Shown here: piece by piece, positions 15,611 through 24,061 of the stretch | How positions within the stretch are numbered: the first letter of the stretch is position 1 | How the letters are laid out: every line of letters starts with the position of its first letter | Source: Pseudomonas fluorescens | GTDB lineage: Bacteria; Pseudomonadota; Gammaproteobacteria; Pseudomonadales; Pseudomonadaceae | Direction of reading: 5' to 3' | Assembly (NCBI RefSeq): GCF_902497995.1 | Contig: NZ_CABVII010000043.1 | Location: 1 to 37,279, forward strand | Length of the DNA stretch: 37,279 nt | Program-made: the position numbers and the translations under genes | The notes under the pieces: model-generated | The model's input: the letters and a program-made list of their open reading frames with translations, nothing else | Database searches by the model: none | What the model was told of the DNA's origin: nothing

Positions 15611-16033
15611 TTAAGATTTTTGCGCGACGCGTTCGAGCAATGCCGTCAGCTCATCGAGCTTGGCAGAGAGTGTCTCCACGTCATGTTTAGACGGAATGCC
15701 GATACGATTCAAGGTACTTGCGACACGCGAGTCAAATGCCTTCTCGACCTTGTCGAGTTGAACTTCGACCTTGCCTTTGAAAGAGCTGACTTCAGTCTTG
15801 GCTTCATCGATCTCGGCATTAGCCGCTTCAAGTTTCTCGGCAACGGCTTCTTTGCCTTTCTTTTCAACAGCTTGACCGACCACGATCAACTCTTGAAAGT
15901 ACTCGCTACCCTCTTGACCGACCCTGGCGTACGCCCCCAGGCCTGCCAGCCAGATCTTGCGAGCATAAGATTTGACGTCGCTCAGAGCAGTTGTCGAAGC
16001 GTCGATTTTTTTCTTCAAAATAACTTTGGCCAT
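15611..16033 (-). CDS. phaI: Phasin PhaI
   Basis: PhaI is the small phasin of the mcl-PHA system and controls granule size and number. The 140-residue protein contains the phasin helix (SDVKSYARKIWLAGLGAYAR) also seen in PhaF. A long charged amphipathic helix (EKKGKEAVAEKLEAANAEID) follows, then a C-terminal leucine-rich segment. It lacks the Lys/Ala/Pro tail of PhaF. ATG 16033 with GAGG seven bases upstream gives the expected MAKVILKKK start; an in-frame extension upstream has no phasin character. It is first in the phaI-phaF operon, with a promoter and candidate PhaD operator at 16103-16130. Confidence 0.95.
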   Translation of the reverse strand: MAKVILKKKIDASTTALSDVKSYARKIWLAGLGAYARVGQEGSEYFQELIVVGQAVEKKGKEAVAEKLEAANAEIDEAKTEVSSFKGKVEVQLDKVEKAFDSRVASTLNRIGIPSKHDVETLSAKLDELTALLERVAQKS

Positions 16034-16102
16034 GGTGCACCTCACGCGCAGAAGGTTTGAGGAACTGCCCGCGAAAGCGTCGGGCTCAGGCACAAAGTAG
16101 TG

Positions 16103-16130
16103 AGAATAATTAGAAACGGCACCCTAACAA
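16103..16130 (-). promoter_or_regulatory. phaI promoter with embedded candidate PhaD operator
   Basis: On the minus strand TTGTTA (16130-16125), a 16-base spacer and TATTCT (16108-16103) form a promoter about 70 bases before phaI. The 18-bp inverted repeat TTAGGGTGCCGTTTCTAA (16127-16110) fills the spacer. It shares ends, length and the TTTCTAATT run with the repeat before phaC1. Confidence 0.6.
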
Positions 16131-16163
16131 CCGACATGAACCTTCAGGCACACCGCAAACAAA

Positions 16164-16257
16164 TGTGGGAGCGGGCTTGCTCGCGAAGAGGCCGGTACAT
16201 CCGCTAAATATCCTGCGGCTGGAACACCGCCTTCGCGAGCAAGCCCGCTCCCACAGG
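16164..16257. repeat. REP doublet (REPIN)
   Basis: TGTGGGAGCGGGCTTGCTCG at 16164 and its inverted partner ending GCTCCCACAGG at 16257. It lies between the phaI promoter and the small PHA-system gene. Confidence 0.92.
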
Positions 16258-16284
16258 GGACTGGGTTTCACAGAAGGACGTGGG

Positions 16285-16560
16285 TCAGGCCAGGGCTTTA
16301 TCGAGACCCTTCTCGATTTCCGATTTGATCGTGCCGCTCATGGCCGACATCAACAGGCCAAGCTCCACATCGACCCTGATCCAATCCTCACCCACATGCA
16401 CCGCGCCTTTAACACCGGAGCGCTTGAGGTTCAGCGTATCGCCGGACCACTGCGGCTCCAGGCCATATTGTCGGGACAGCTTCTGCGCCAACTGGTCGGC
16501 CTTCTCGCGCGCCGCTTCCTTACCCAGGCCGTGGGCACGCTCAACACTAATACGGGCCAT
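16285..16560 (-). CDS. Polyhydroxyalkanoic acid system family protein
   Basis: This 91-residue cytoplasmic protein begins MARISVERAHGLGKEAAREK and ends IKSEIEKGLDKALA. It matches the small 'PHA system / granule region' family found next to PHA loci, whose function is not known. The fold appears to be two helices around a beta sheet (LEPQWSGDTLNLKRSGVKGA), similar in outline to other small granule-region proteins. ATG 16560 has GGAG eight bases upstream. It is separated from phaI by a REP doublet, so it probably has its own transcript; ubiE is divergent. Confidence 0.88.
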   Translation of the reverse strand: MARISVERAHGLGKEAAREKADQLAQKLSRQYGLEPQWSGDTLNLKRSGVKGAVHVGEDWIRVDVELGLLMSAMSGTIKSEIEKGLDKALA

Positions 16561-16715
16561 GAAATGACTCCTGCTTTATGGATACTTTCCTGGAGCATCT
16601 TGACCGCTGCTGCGGCAAAACGTCCCGGCGATTGCCCATCTTACCTTCAGCCTTGCCAAGACAAAGCAGGCCACCGGGATTAGAATGTCCCGCATTCTCT
16701 TTTGGTGACAGCGAT

Positions 16716-17486
16716 ATGACTGATCAGCGCAAAGGCAGCGATGCCGAACCCACCACTCACTTCGGCTTCAAAAACGTTCCGGAAAGCCAGAAGGCGGAAA
16801 AAGTCGCTGAGGTTTTCCACTCGGTAGCGGCCAAGTACGACTTGATGAACGACCTCCTGTCGGGCGGCATGCACCGTTTGTGGAAGCGTTTTGCGATCGA
16901 ACTGTCGGGCGTTCGCACCGGCAACCGCGTGCTGGATATCGCCGGCGGTACCGGCGACCTGACCAAAAAATTCTCGCACCTCGTCGGCCCGACCGGCCAG
17001 GTCGTGCTGGCCGACATCAATGAATCCATGCTCAAGGTCGGTCGTGACCGCCTGCTGGATCTGGGGGTGGCCGGCAACGTCGAATTCGTCCAGGCCGACG
17101 CTGAAAAGCTGCCGTTCCCGGACAACCATTTCGACTGCGTGACCATCGCCTTCGGCCTGCGCAACGTCACCCACAAGGAAGATGCCCTGCGCTCGATGCT
17201 GCGCGTGCTGAAACCGGGTGGCCGCTTGCTGGTGCTGGAGTTCTCCAAGCCGACCAATGCGCTGATGTCCAAAGCCTACGACGCCTACTCGTTCGCCTTC
17301 ATGCCACTGATGGGCAAGCTGATCACCAACGACTCGGAAAGCTATCGCTACCTGGCCGAATCGATCCGCATGCACCCGAATCAGGAAACCTTGAAGTCGA
17401 TGATGGTCGAGGCCGGGTTCGATCGCGTGACCTACCACAACATGACCGCGGGCATCGTTGCCCTGCACCGTGGCATCAAACCCTGA
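16716..17486 (+). CDS. ubiE: Ubiquinone/menaquinone biosynthesis C-methyltransferase UbiE
   Basis: UbiE uses S-adenosylmethionine to methylate the quinone ring carbon in ubiquinone synthesis. The 256-residue protein carries the SAM-binding motif LDIAGGTGDLT, the acidic LADINESML and the post-motif FDCVTIAFGLRNV, typical of UbiE/COQ5. The end MTAGIVALHRGIKP is also conserved. ATG 16716 gives the usual MTDQRKGSDAEPTTHFGFK start; a longer in-frame extension overlaps the divergent gene's leader. A TAGAAT at 16681-16686 may be the -10 box. Its stop overlaps the ubiJ start (TGATG), so the two are translationally coupled. Confidence 0.97.
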   Translation: MTDQRKGSDAEPTTHFGFKNVPESQKAEKVAEVFHSVAAKYDLMNDLLSGGMHRLWKRFAIELSGVRTGNRVLDIAGGTGDLTKKFSHLVGPTGQVVLADINESMLKVGRDRLLDLGVAGNVEFVQADAEKLPFPDNHFDCVTIAFGLRNVTHKEDALRSMLRVLKPGGRLLVLEFSKPTNALMSKAYDAYSFAFMPLMGKLITNDSESYRYLAESIRMHPNQETLKSMMVEAGFDRVTYHNMTAGIVALHRGIKP

Positions 17487-18109
17487 TGTTGCTGGCCGGC
17501 CTGCTCGCCAGCGTTGAACTCGGTCTGAACCGGGTGCTGCGCCTCGACAGCACGGCACTGCCGCGGCTGGCCCATTTGGGCGGCAAGGTCATTGCGGTCG
17601 ACTGCCGCAGCCCGGCATTGCAGCTGTTCATCCTGCCCAGCGATGAAGGCCTGATGCTCGCCTCCCACTGGGAAACCGGTGCCGACTGCACCCTGCGCGC
17701 ACCAGCCTCGAGTCTGTTGAAACTGGCGATGAGCAAGGACAAGAGCTCGGTCCTGCACAGTCCTGAAGTCGAACTCGACGGCGACAGCGGCGTGCTGCTG
17801 GAACTGGCGACGATCCTCCAGGACCTTGAGCTGGACTGGGAGTACGAACTCTCGCACATGCTGGGACCGGTCGCCACGCACCTGGTCGGCGGTCACCTGC
17901 GCAGCCGCGCACGCTGGTATCAGCAAGGGTTCGCCAGCCTGAACCAGAACCTGGGCGAATACCTGGCCGAAGAATCGCGCACCCTCGTCGGTCAGCGCGA
18001 AGCCGAAGCCCGCTTCAGTGAACTGGACCAGATCAAACTCGACCTGGAACGTCTCGAGGCGCGCTTCGAGCGCCTTTCCCGATCCCTCGACCCAAGCGAT
18101 AACGCATGA
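17486..18109 (+). CDS. ubiJ: Ubiquinone biosynthesis accessory factor UbiJ (SCP2 domain)
   Basis: UbiJ is a lipid-binding scaffold of the cytosolic Ubi complex that carries ubiquinone intermediates. The 207-residue protein has an SCP2-type sterol-carrier domain in its first 100 or so residues (LARLAHLGGKVIAVDC..., LFILPSDEGL, CTLRAPASSLLKLA). A helical C-terminal coiled coil (EAEARFSELDQIKLDLERLE) follows. It starts inside the ubiE stop and its own stop overlaps the ubiB ATG (ATGA). The ubiE-ubiJ-ubiB order is conserved across gammaproteobacteria and supports the call. Confidence 0.93.
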   Translation: MLLAGLLASVELGLNRVLRLDSTALPRLAHLGGKVIAVDCRSPALQLFILPSDEGLMLASHWETGADCTLRAPASSLLKLAMSKDKSSVLHSPEVELDGDSGVLLELATILQDLELDWEYELSHMLGPVATHLVGGHLRSRARWYQQGFASLNQNLGEYLAEESRTLVGQREAEARFSELDQIKLDLERLEARFERLSRSLDPSDNA

Positions 18110-19710
18110 AGCTGCTTGCCGTCCGCCGTTTGTTGCGCATCCAGCGCGTTGTGATCCGCTACCGTCTCGATGACCTGCTGTTCGCCCTGCCGCTGCCCTG
18201 GTTTCTGCTGGCGCTGCGCTATGCCTTGCCGTGGCGCTGGTTCCCGCGCAAGACCCTGGACCTGAGCCGCGGTGCGCGATTGCGCCTGGCACTGCAGGAC
18301 CTGGGACCGATTTTCATCAAGTTCGGGCAGATTCTCTCCACTCGCCGCGACCTGCTGCCGGAAGACATCGCCGATGAGCTGATGAAGCTGCAGGACCGGG
18401 TGCCGCCGTTCGACTCGCAAGTGTCGATCAGGCTGATCGAAGAGCAGCTCGGCAAAAAGATCAGTGAAGTGTTCAGCCGCTTCGATGTCGAACCGCTGGC
18501 CTCGGCCTCGGTGGCGCAGGTGCATGCCGCCCAACTGAAAACCGGCGAAGAAGTGGTGGTCAAGGTCATCCGCCCGGGCCTGAAACCGATTATTGCCCAG
18601 GACCTGGCGTGGCTGTTCATCCTCGCCCGCGCCGCCGAAAAGCTCTCGGCCGATGCGCGTTTGCTGCACCCGGTGGACGTGGTCCAGGATTACGAAAAAA
18701 CCATCTACGACGAACTCGACCTGTTGCGCGAAGCGGCCAACGCCAGCCAGTTGAAGCGCAACTTCGACGGCTCGCCGCTGCTGTACGTGCCGCAAGTCTA
18801 TTGGGACTGGTGCCGTCCAAAAGTGCTGGTGATGGAGCGCATCTACGGGATCCAGGTCACCGACCTGGCCACCCTGGCCGACCAGCGCACCGACATGAAA
18901 ATGCTCGCCGAGCGCGGCGTGGAAATCTTCTTCACCCAAGTGTTCCGCGACAGCTTCTTCCACGCCGACATGCACCCGGGCAACATCTTCGTCAGCACGG
19001 TCAATCCGTGGAGCCCGCAATACATTGCGATCGACTGCGGCATCGTCGGCAGCCTGACCCCGGAAGATCAGGACTATCTGGCGCGCAACCTGTTCGCGTT
19101 CTTCAAGCGCGATTATCGTCGTGTGGCGCAATTGCACATCGATTCGGGCTGGGTGCCGGCGGAAACCAAACTCAACGAATTCGAAGCGGCGATCCGCACC
19201 GTGTGCGAGCCGATCTTCGAAAAACCGTTAAAGGATATTTCCTTCGGCCAGGTGCTGATGCGCCTGTTCCAGACCGCTCGACGCTTCAACATGGAAGTGC
19301 AGCCGCAGCTCGTGCTGCTGCAAAAAACCCTGTTGAACATCGAAGGCCTGGGCCGTCAGCTGTACCCGGACCTCGATCTGTGGAATACCGCCCAGCCGTT
19401 CCTCGAACGCTGGATGCGCGAGCGGGTCAGCCCCAAAGCCTTGCTCGGCAATGTGCAGAGCCAGTTCGAACAACTGCCGCACCTGGCCAACATGGCCCGC
19501 GACCTGCTCGAGCGCATGTCCCAGCCCCACGCCAACGAGCCTCCACCGCCGTGGCATCGACGCAAGGACGACTGGCTCCTGCGCCTGCTCGGTTGTGCGC
19601 ATCTGGCCGGCGGCACCCTACTCGCCGCGGGTGGGCCATTGAACGAAATGGGCCATTGGCCGGCGGGCATCATGGTGGCCGTCGGCTTGTATCTGGTCGT
19701 TCGCCGATAG
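18106..19710 (+). CDS. ubiB: Ubiquinone biosynthesis regulatory ATPase UbiB
   Basis: UbiB is an atypical protein-kinase-like (ABC1/ADCK/UbiB) ATPase needed for ubiquinone synthesis, thought to act on the membrane or the Ubi complex rather than to phosphorylate proteins. The 534-residue protein has the KxGQ motif as KFGQ at residues 72-75. The alanine-rich nucleotide loop (PLASASVAQVHAA), HADMHPGNIF and the DCGIVG metal loop are present, with two membrane helices at the C-terminus (from LLGCAHLAGGTLLAAGG). Length is normal. It closes the ubiEJB operon; hisI starts about 80 bases later, possibly on the same transcript. Confidence 0.97.
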   Translation: MKLLAVRRLLRIQRVVIRYRLDDLLFALPLPWFLLALRYALPWRWFPRKTLDLSRGARLRLALQDLGPIFIKFGQILSTRRDLLPEDIADELMKLQDRVPPFDSQVSIRLIEEQLGKKISEVFSRFDVEPLASASVAQVHAAQLKTGEEVVVKVIRPGLKPIIAQDLAWLFILARAAEKLSADARLLHPVDVVQDYEKTIYDELDLLREAANASQLKRNFDGSPLLYVPQVYWDWCRPKVLVMERIYGIQVTDLATLADQRTDMKMLAERGVEIFFTQVFRDSFFHADMHPGNIFVSTVNPWSPQYIAIDCGIVGSLTPEDQDYLARNLFAFFKRDYRRVAQLHIDSGWVPAETKLNEFEAAIRTVCEPIFEKPLKDISFGQVLMRLFQTARRFNMEVQPQLVLLQKTLLNIEGLGRQLYPDLDLWNTAQPFLERWMRERVSPKALLGNVQSQFEQLPHLANMARDLLERMSQPHANEPPPPWHRRKDDWLLRLLGCAHLAGGTLLAAGGPLNEMGHWPAGIMVAVGLYLVVRR

Positions 19711-19791
19711 CCAGCGCCCCCGCACGCTGGCACACTGTTTCAACGCCTGTGCCCGACTAATGAAGTGTCGGGCCCGCTGTCGGAGTCGATG

Positions 19792-20193
19792 ATGAAAAAC
19801 TGGCTGGACGAGATCAAGTGGGACGCCGATGGCCTGGTGCCGGCGATTGCCCAGGATCACAAGAGCGGACGCGTGCTGATGATGGCCTGGATGAACCGGG
19901 AAGCGCTGGAATTGACCGCTGCCGAGAACCGCGCCATTTACTGGTCTCGTTCCCGTGGCAAGCTGTGGCGCAAGGGCGAAGAGTCCGGCCACGTGCAGGC
20001 CCTGCATGAGATGCGCCTGGACTGTGACGCCGACGTCATCATTCTGATGGTCGAGCAGATCGGCGACATCGCTTGCCATACCGGCCGCCAGAGCTGCTTC
20101 TACCGCGTTTTCGAGAACGGCGACTGGAAAACCGTCGACCCGGTCCTGAAAGACCCGCACGCCATCTACAGCGCAGGACACACCCATGAGTGA
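19792..20193 (+). CDS. hisI: Phosphoribosyl-AMP cyclohydrolase
   Basis: HisI opens the purine ring of phosphoribosyl-AMP in the third step of histidine synthesis. The 133-residue protein has VLMMAWMNREAL, the RSRGKLWRKGEESGH substrate loop, LDCDADVI with metal-binding Asp and Cys residues, and CHTGRQSCFYR. It is the stand-alone enzyme, unlike the HisIE fusion of enterics. Two ATG codons are adjacent; the second, at 19792, lies six bases behind GGAG and gives the usual MKNWLDEIKW. The stop overlaps the hisE start by eight bases, so the two steps are coupled. Confidence 0.96.
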   Translation: MKNWLDEIKWDADGLVPAIAQDHKSGRVLMMAWMNREALELTAAENRAIYWSRSRGKLWRKGEESGHVQALHEMRLDCDADVIILMVEQIGDIACHTGRQSCFYRVFENGDWKTVDPVLKDPHAIYSAGHTHE

Positions 20194-20518
20194 TACGTTG
20201 ACCCGCCTGGCCCAGGTGCTGGAAGAGCGCAAAGGCGCCGCCGCCGACAGCTCGTATGTCGCCAGCCTGTACCACAAGGGCTTGAACAAGATTCTGGAAA
20301 AAGTCGGCGAAGAGTCGGTCGAAACCATCATTGCCGCCAAGGATGCCGCCATCAGCGGTGACTGCAGCGATGTGATCTACGAGACCGCCGATTTGTGGTT
20401 CCACAGCATGGTCATGCTCGCCCAATTGGGGCAACATCCACAGGCTGTGCTCGATGAACTGGACCGTCGCTTCGGTCTGTCCGGACACGCCGAGAAAGCC
20501 TCGCGCCCGTCCGCCTGA
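20186..20518 (+). CDS. hisE: Phosphoribosyl-ATP pyrophosphatase
   Basis: HisE hydrolyses phosphoribosyl-ATP to phosphoribosyl-AMP, the second step of histidine synthesis. The 110-residue all-helical MazG-like protein has the EEVGEE-type metal site as KVGEESVETIIAAKD, followed by DVIYETADLWFHSMVML. It overlaps hisI and is followed after 25 bases by tatA. The hisI-hisE-tatABC order is common in Pseudomonas. Confidence 0.96.
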   Translation: MSDTLTRLAQVLEERKGAAADSSYVASLYHKGLNKILEKVGEESVETIIAAKDAAISGDCSDVIYETADLWFHSMVMLAQLGQHPQAVLDELDRRFGLSGHAEKASRPSA

Positions 20519-20543
20519 ACAACTATTAGAGAGGAGCAGCAAC

Positions 20544-20822
20544 ATGGGCATTTTTGACTGGAAACACTGGGTCGTTATCCTGGTTGTCGTCGTGCTGGTG
20601 TTCGGCACCAAGAAACTGAAAAACCTTGGCACTGACGTGGGCGAGTCGATCAAGGGCTTTCGCAAAGCCATGAACGATGAAGACAAGCCGGCTGACCCGA
20701 CGGCGACCCCGCAGCAACCGGTGCCACCTGCTCAACCACAGACCACACAGTCCGTGAATCAGCCGCACACCATCGACGTGCAGGCGCAAAAAGTCGAAGA
20801 GCCGATCCGCAAAGACGTGTGA
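20544..20822 (+). CDS. tatA: Sec-independent translocase subunit TatA
   Basis: TatA forms the size-adaptable part of the twin-arginine pore that exports folded proteins. The 92-residue protein has one N-terminal membrane helix (WKHWVVILVVVVLVFGTKKL), the conserved FGTKKL hinge, an amphipathic helix (LGTDVGESIKGFRKAM) and a Pro/Gln-rich tail. The start is fixed by GAGAGGAG upstream of ATG 20544. It is first of tatABC. Confidence 0.96.
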   Translation: MGIFDWKHWVVILVVVVLVFGTKKLKNLGTDVGESIKGFRKAMNDEDKPADPTATPQQPVPPAQPQTTQSVNQPHTIDVQAQKVEEPIRKDV

Positions 20823-20832
20823 GCACTGACTA

Positions 20833-21303
20833 ATGTTTGGTATCAGCTTCTCTGAACTGCTGCTCGTCGGCCTCGTGGCCTTGTTGGTGCTGGGCCCCGA
20901 GCGTCTGCCGGGTGCTGCGCGCACCGCTGGCCTGTGGGTCGGGCGCCTGAAGCGCAGCTTCAACGCGATCAAACAGGAAGTTGAACGAGAAATCGGTGCC
21001 GACGAGATTCGTCGGCAACTGCACAACGAGCACATTCTGTCGCTGGAGCAGGAGGCGCGGAAGATTTTCACGCCGACTCAGCAGGAAGCCACTCCGGTTC
21101 AGCCGGTGGCGGAGCAGACGATCCATGCATCGACGACAAAATCCGCGCCTGCTGCTGCGCCGACGGAAACCGTGAAAGCTGTGGAAGCGGTTGAAGCGGT
21201 TGAAGCGGCGCCGGTTGTGGCGCATGTAGAACCCGTTGCTCCTGCCGCCGCGCCGATAACGCCGGCTCCTCACGACACCACTTTGCCGCCGCGAGCCCCA
21301 TGA
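20833..21303 (+). CDS. tatB: Sec-independent translocase subunit TatB
   Basis: TatB joins TatC to form the receptor for twin-arginine signal peptides. It begins MFGISFSELLLVGLVALLVL, with the conserved Glu near residue 8 and the GPERLP hinge. A long amphipathic helix follows (LKRSFNAIKQEVEREIGADE). The tail is Ala/Pro/Val-rich with VEAVEA repeats and is variable in the family. The 156-residue length is normal. It begins ten bases after tatA, and the stop overlaps the tatC ATG (ATGA). Confidence 0.96.
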   Translation: MFGISFSELLLVGLVALLVLGPERLPGAARTAGLWVGRLKRSFNAIKQEVEREIGADEIRRQLHNEHILSLEQEARKIFTPTQQEATPVQPVAEQTIHASTTKSAPAAAPTETVKAVEAVEAVEAAPVVAHVEPVAPAAAPITPAPHDTTLPPRAP

Positions 21304-22094
21304 GCGATCTCCCAGAAAACGACCAGCACATGCCGCTGGTTTCGCACCTCACCGAGTTGCGTACCCGTCTGCTGCGCTGCGTAGCGGCAATCTTCATCAT
21401 CTTCGCCGGATTGTTCGCTTTCACCCAGCAGATCTACACCTTCGTCTCCACGCCGCTGCGCCAGTATTTGCCAGTCGGTGCGACGATGATCGCCACCGAC
21501 GTGTCGTCGCCGTTCCTGACGCCACTGAAGCTGACCATGATGGTGTCGCTGTTCCTCGCGATCCCGGTGATCCTGCATCAGATCTGGGGCTTCATCGCGC
21601 CGGGCCTGTACAAGCATGAAAAACGCATCGCGGTGCCGTTGCTGGTATCGAGCATCATGCTGTTCTACGCCGGCATGGCATTCGCCTATTACCTGGTGTT
21701 CCCGCTGATCTTCAAATTCTTCGCCGCCGCCACCCCGGCCGGCGTGGAAATGATGACCGACATCAGCAGCTACCTCGATTTTGTCATGACGCTGTTCTTC
21801 GCCTTCGGCGTGGCGTTCGAAATCCCGGTGGCCGTGGTGCTGCTGGTGTGGATCGGCGTGGTCAACGTTGCCTACCTGAAGAAAATCCGCCCGTACGTGA
21901 TCATCGGCTGTTTCGTGGTCGGCATGATCCTCACTCCGCCGGACATCTTCTCGCAGACCCTGCTGGCCGTGCCGATGTGGCTGCTGTTCGAGATCGGTAT
22001 CCTGTTCGGCAGCCTGATCAGCAAGCGCGGCGAGCACCCGGACGACCAACCGGCTGACGATCACAACGACCAGCCGCCAGCGACCCAGCCGTGA
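21300..22094 (+). CDS. tatC: Sec-independent translocase subunit TatC
   Basis: TatC is the six-helix membrane protein that binds the twin-arginine motif. The 264-residue protein has the conserved start (MPLVSHLTELRTRLLR), the F-P-rich segment WGFIAPGLYKHEKR and FGVAFEIPV in the fourth-to-fifth helix region. A final ILTPPDIFSQTLLAVPMWLL is followed by an acidic tail. It is coupled to tatB upstream and to rsmE downstream by overlapping stop and start codons. Confidence 0.97.
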   Translation: MSDLPENDQHMPLVSHLTELRTRLLRCVAAIFIIFAGLFAFTQQIYTFVSTPLRQYLPVGATMIATDVSSPFLTPLKLTMMVSLFLAIPVILHQIWGFIAPGLYKHEKRIAVPLLVSSIMLFYAGMAFAYYLVFPLIFKFFAAATPAGVEMMTDISSYLDFVMTLFFAFGVAFEIPVAVVLLVWIGVVNVAYLKKIRPYVIIGCFVVGMILTPPDIFSQTLLAVPMWLLFEIGILFGSLISKRGEHPDDQPADDHNDQPPATQP

Positions 22095-22798
22095 ACCTGC
22101 TGCTCCTCGAAGAGGCCGACTTCATAGCGGCCGACCGCGCGATCCTGCGTGATCGCCGGTTGACTCACATGCAGGAAGTCCATCGTTCGGTCGTGGGCGA
22201 CAGCCTGCGGGTCGGGCGTATCGACGGGTTGATGGGCTCGGCCGAATTGCTGCGCCTGGACGCCGATGAAGCGGAGTTGCGCGTTACCCTCGACCAACCC
22301 CCACCAGCCAAGCTGCCATTGACCCTGATCCTGGCCCTGCCACGCCCGAAAATGCTGCGCAGGGTGTTCCAGACCGTGGCGGCCATGGGTGTGCCACGCA
22401 TCATTCTGGTGAACAGCTACCGCGTCGAGAAGAGCTTCTGGCAAACACCCTTCCTGGAGCCCGAAGCCATTCGCGAGCAGTTGATCCTCGGCCTCGAACA
22501 GGCGCGGGACAGCGTGTTGCCACAGATCATCATCGAGAAGCGCTTCAAGCCCTTTGTCGAAGATCGCCTGCCAGCGATGACCGAAGGCACCCTCGGCCTG
22601 GTAGGTCATCCCGGCAACTACCCGCCCTGCCCCCGGGGCCTGGACGAGCCGGTGACCCTGGCCATCGGCCCCGAAGGCGGCTGGATCCCTTACGAAATCG
22701 ACCTGCTGGGCAAGTCCGGCCTGCAACCGGTGCAGCTCGGCGAACGCATCCTGCGGGTCGAAACCGCCGTCACCGCCCTGCTCGCCCGCCTGTTCTAA
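22091..22798 (+). CDS. rsmE: 16S rRNA (uracil-1498-N3)-methyltransferase RsmE
   Basis: RsmE methylates N3 of U1498 in 16S rRNA of the assembled small subunit. The 235-residue SPOUT protein has an N-terminal PUA-like domain (HRSVVGDSLRVGRIDG). The C-terminal deep-knot domain contains the SAM-binding AIGPEGGW and the closing LGERILRVETAVTALLARL. The start is a GTG overlapping the tatC stop, so translation is coupled. It is the last intact gene before the accessory region. Confidence 0.96.
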   Translation: MNLLLLEEADFIAADRAILRDRRLTHMQEVHRSVVGDSLRVGRIDGLMGSAELLRLDADEAELRVTLDQPPPAKLPLTLILALPRPKMLRRVFQTVAAMGVPRIILVNSYRVEKSFWQTPFLEPEAIREQLILGLEQARDSVLPQIIIEKRFKPFVEDRLPAMTEGTLGLVGHPGNYPPCPRGLDEPVTLAIGPEGGWIPYEIDLLGKSGLQPVQLGERILRVETAVTALLARLF

Positions 22799-22844
22799 TT
22801 CCGAACTCCACTCTAGACACAGAAAATTCATCATCCCAGCCAAC

Positions 22845-23819
22845 TTGCACGCCTACAGATTCCCGCCCGTCAGCCGATATACCCCTGATAAAACCAATAT
22901 ATGGTTCGAGGGAGTTGCAGCATGTACCGGCCAGTTGCAACGCGCCATCCAGAGCATGACCCAAAGCCTGCGCGCGTTGATCGGCGGCATCAGCGACGGC
23001 GTGACACAAATCGCCAGCGCCGCAGAAGAGTTGTCGGCCGTCACTGAACAGACCAGCGCCGGGGTCAACAGCCAGAAGGTCGAGACCGATCAGGTCGCGA
23101 CCGCCATGAACGAAATGACCGCCACAGTGCAGGAAGTTGCCCGCAACGCTGAAGAGGCATCGGAAGCCGCCGTCGCCGCCGACCAGCAAGCCCGCGAAGG
23201 TGACAAGGTGGTCGGCGAAGCCATCGCCCAGATCGAGCGCCTGGCGCTCGAAGTCGGCCATTCCACCGCCGCCATGGGCGATCTCAAGCGCGAAAGCGAC
23301 AAGATCGGCAGCGTGCTCGACGTGATCAAATCCGTCGCCCAGCAAACCAACCTGCTGGCCCTCAACGCCGCCATCGAAGCCGCCCGTGCTGGCGAGGCGG
23401 GACGCGGTTTCGCGGTGGTCGCCGACGAAGTCCGCAGCCTGGCGCTACGCACCCAGAAGTCCACCGAAGAAATCGAAGAGTTGATCATCGGCCTGCAAAC
23501 CGGTACCCAGCAGGTGGCGACCATCATGGACAACAGCCGCAGCCTGACCGACAGCAGCGTGGAACTGACCCGCCGCGCCGGTGGATTGCTGGCGAACATC
23601 ACCCGCACCGTCTCGGCGATTCAATCGATGAACCAGCAGATCGCTGCGGCAGCGGAACAGCAGAGCGCGGTGGCTGAAGAGATCAACCGTAGTGTGCTGA
23701 ATGTGCGTGACGTGTCCGAGCAGACTTCGGCCGCCAGCGAAGAGACCGCCGCCTCCAGCGTTGAACTGGCACGGCTGGGGACGCATCTGCAGATGCTGGT
23801 GGCCAGGTTTAGGGTGTAA
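22845..23819 (+). pseudogene. Chemoreceptor with sensor half deleted; signalling domain only
   Basis: From about 22926 the frame reads TGQLQRAIQSMTQSLRALIG. It runs through a complete methyl-accepting chemotaxis signalling domain with the hairpin tip AARAGEAGRGFAVVADEVRS. No periplasmic sensor, membrane helix or HAMP domain is left. Upstream, GAGGGAG and an ATG at 22922 look like the original ribosome site and start codon, but that ATG is out of frame and the receptor similarity begins only about four bases after it. This suggests an internal deletion of the first part of the gene. A soluble product from TTG 22845 or ATG 22956 is still possible, so it could signal without a membrane anchor; I judge it a pseudogene. 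Confidence 0.65.
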
Positions 23820-24061
23820 TGGGAGAGATAACTGCTGGAAAATAAACAAAATTTTTTATCTACTTGTGCCGGAAAAACCAACGCCGGCCAAGATTAAAAT
23901 AAGGTGGACTCGAACGAATCATCCCGACTAGTCGAAACAGATGATTTAACTTTTCGATACTAGCAGAACATTTACCCTGCGCCACTAACAGTTCTGATAG
24001 TTACATTTATTATTATTGCAGCACATGATGATACGCCTTGCTATTTTCAAGGAGTATTTTC

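Noticed and set aside
23900..23946. tRNA 3'-end or attachment-site remnant beside the PI-PLC island
   Set aside because: GGACTCGAACGAATC looks slightly like a T-arm, and AATCATC/GATGATT form a small inverted repeat, but no acceptor stem or matching second copy was found at the other edge of the island.
23820..24061. A small gene in the A/T-rich gap before the PI-PLC gene
   Set aside because: No frame with a credible start and ribosome site was seen. The gap seems to be leader and promoter sequence only, without a clear consensus promoter.
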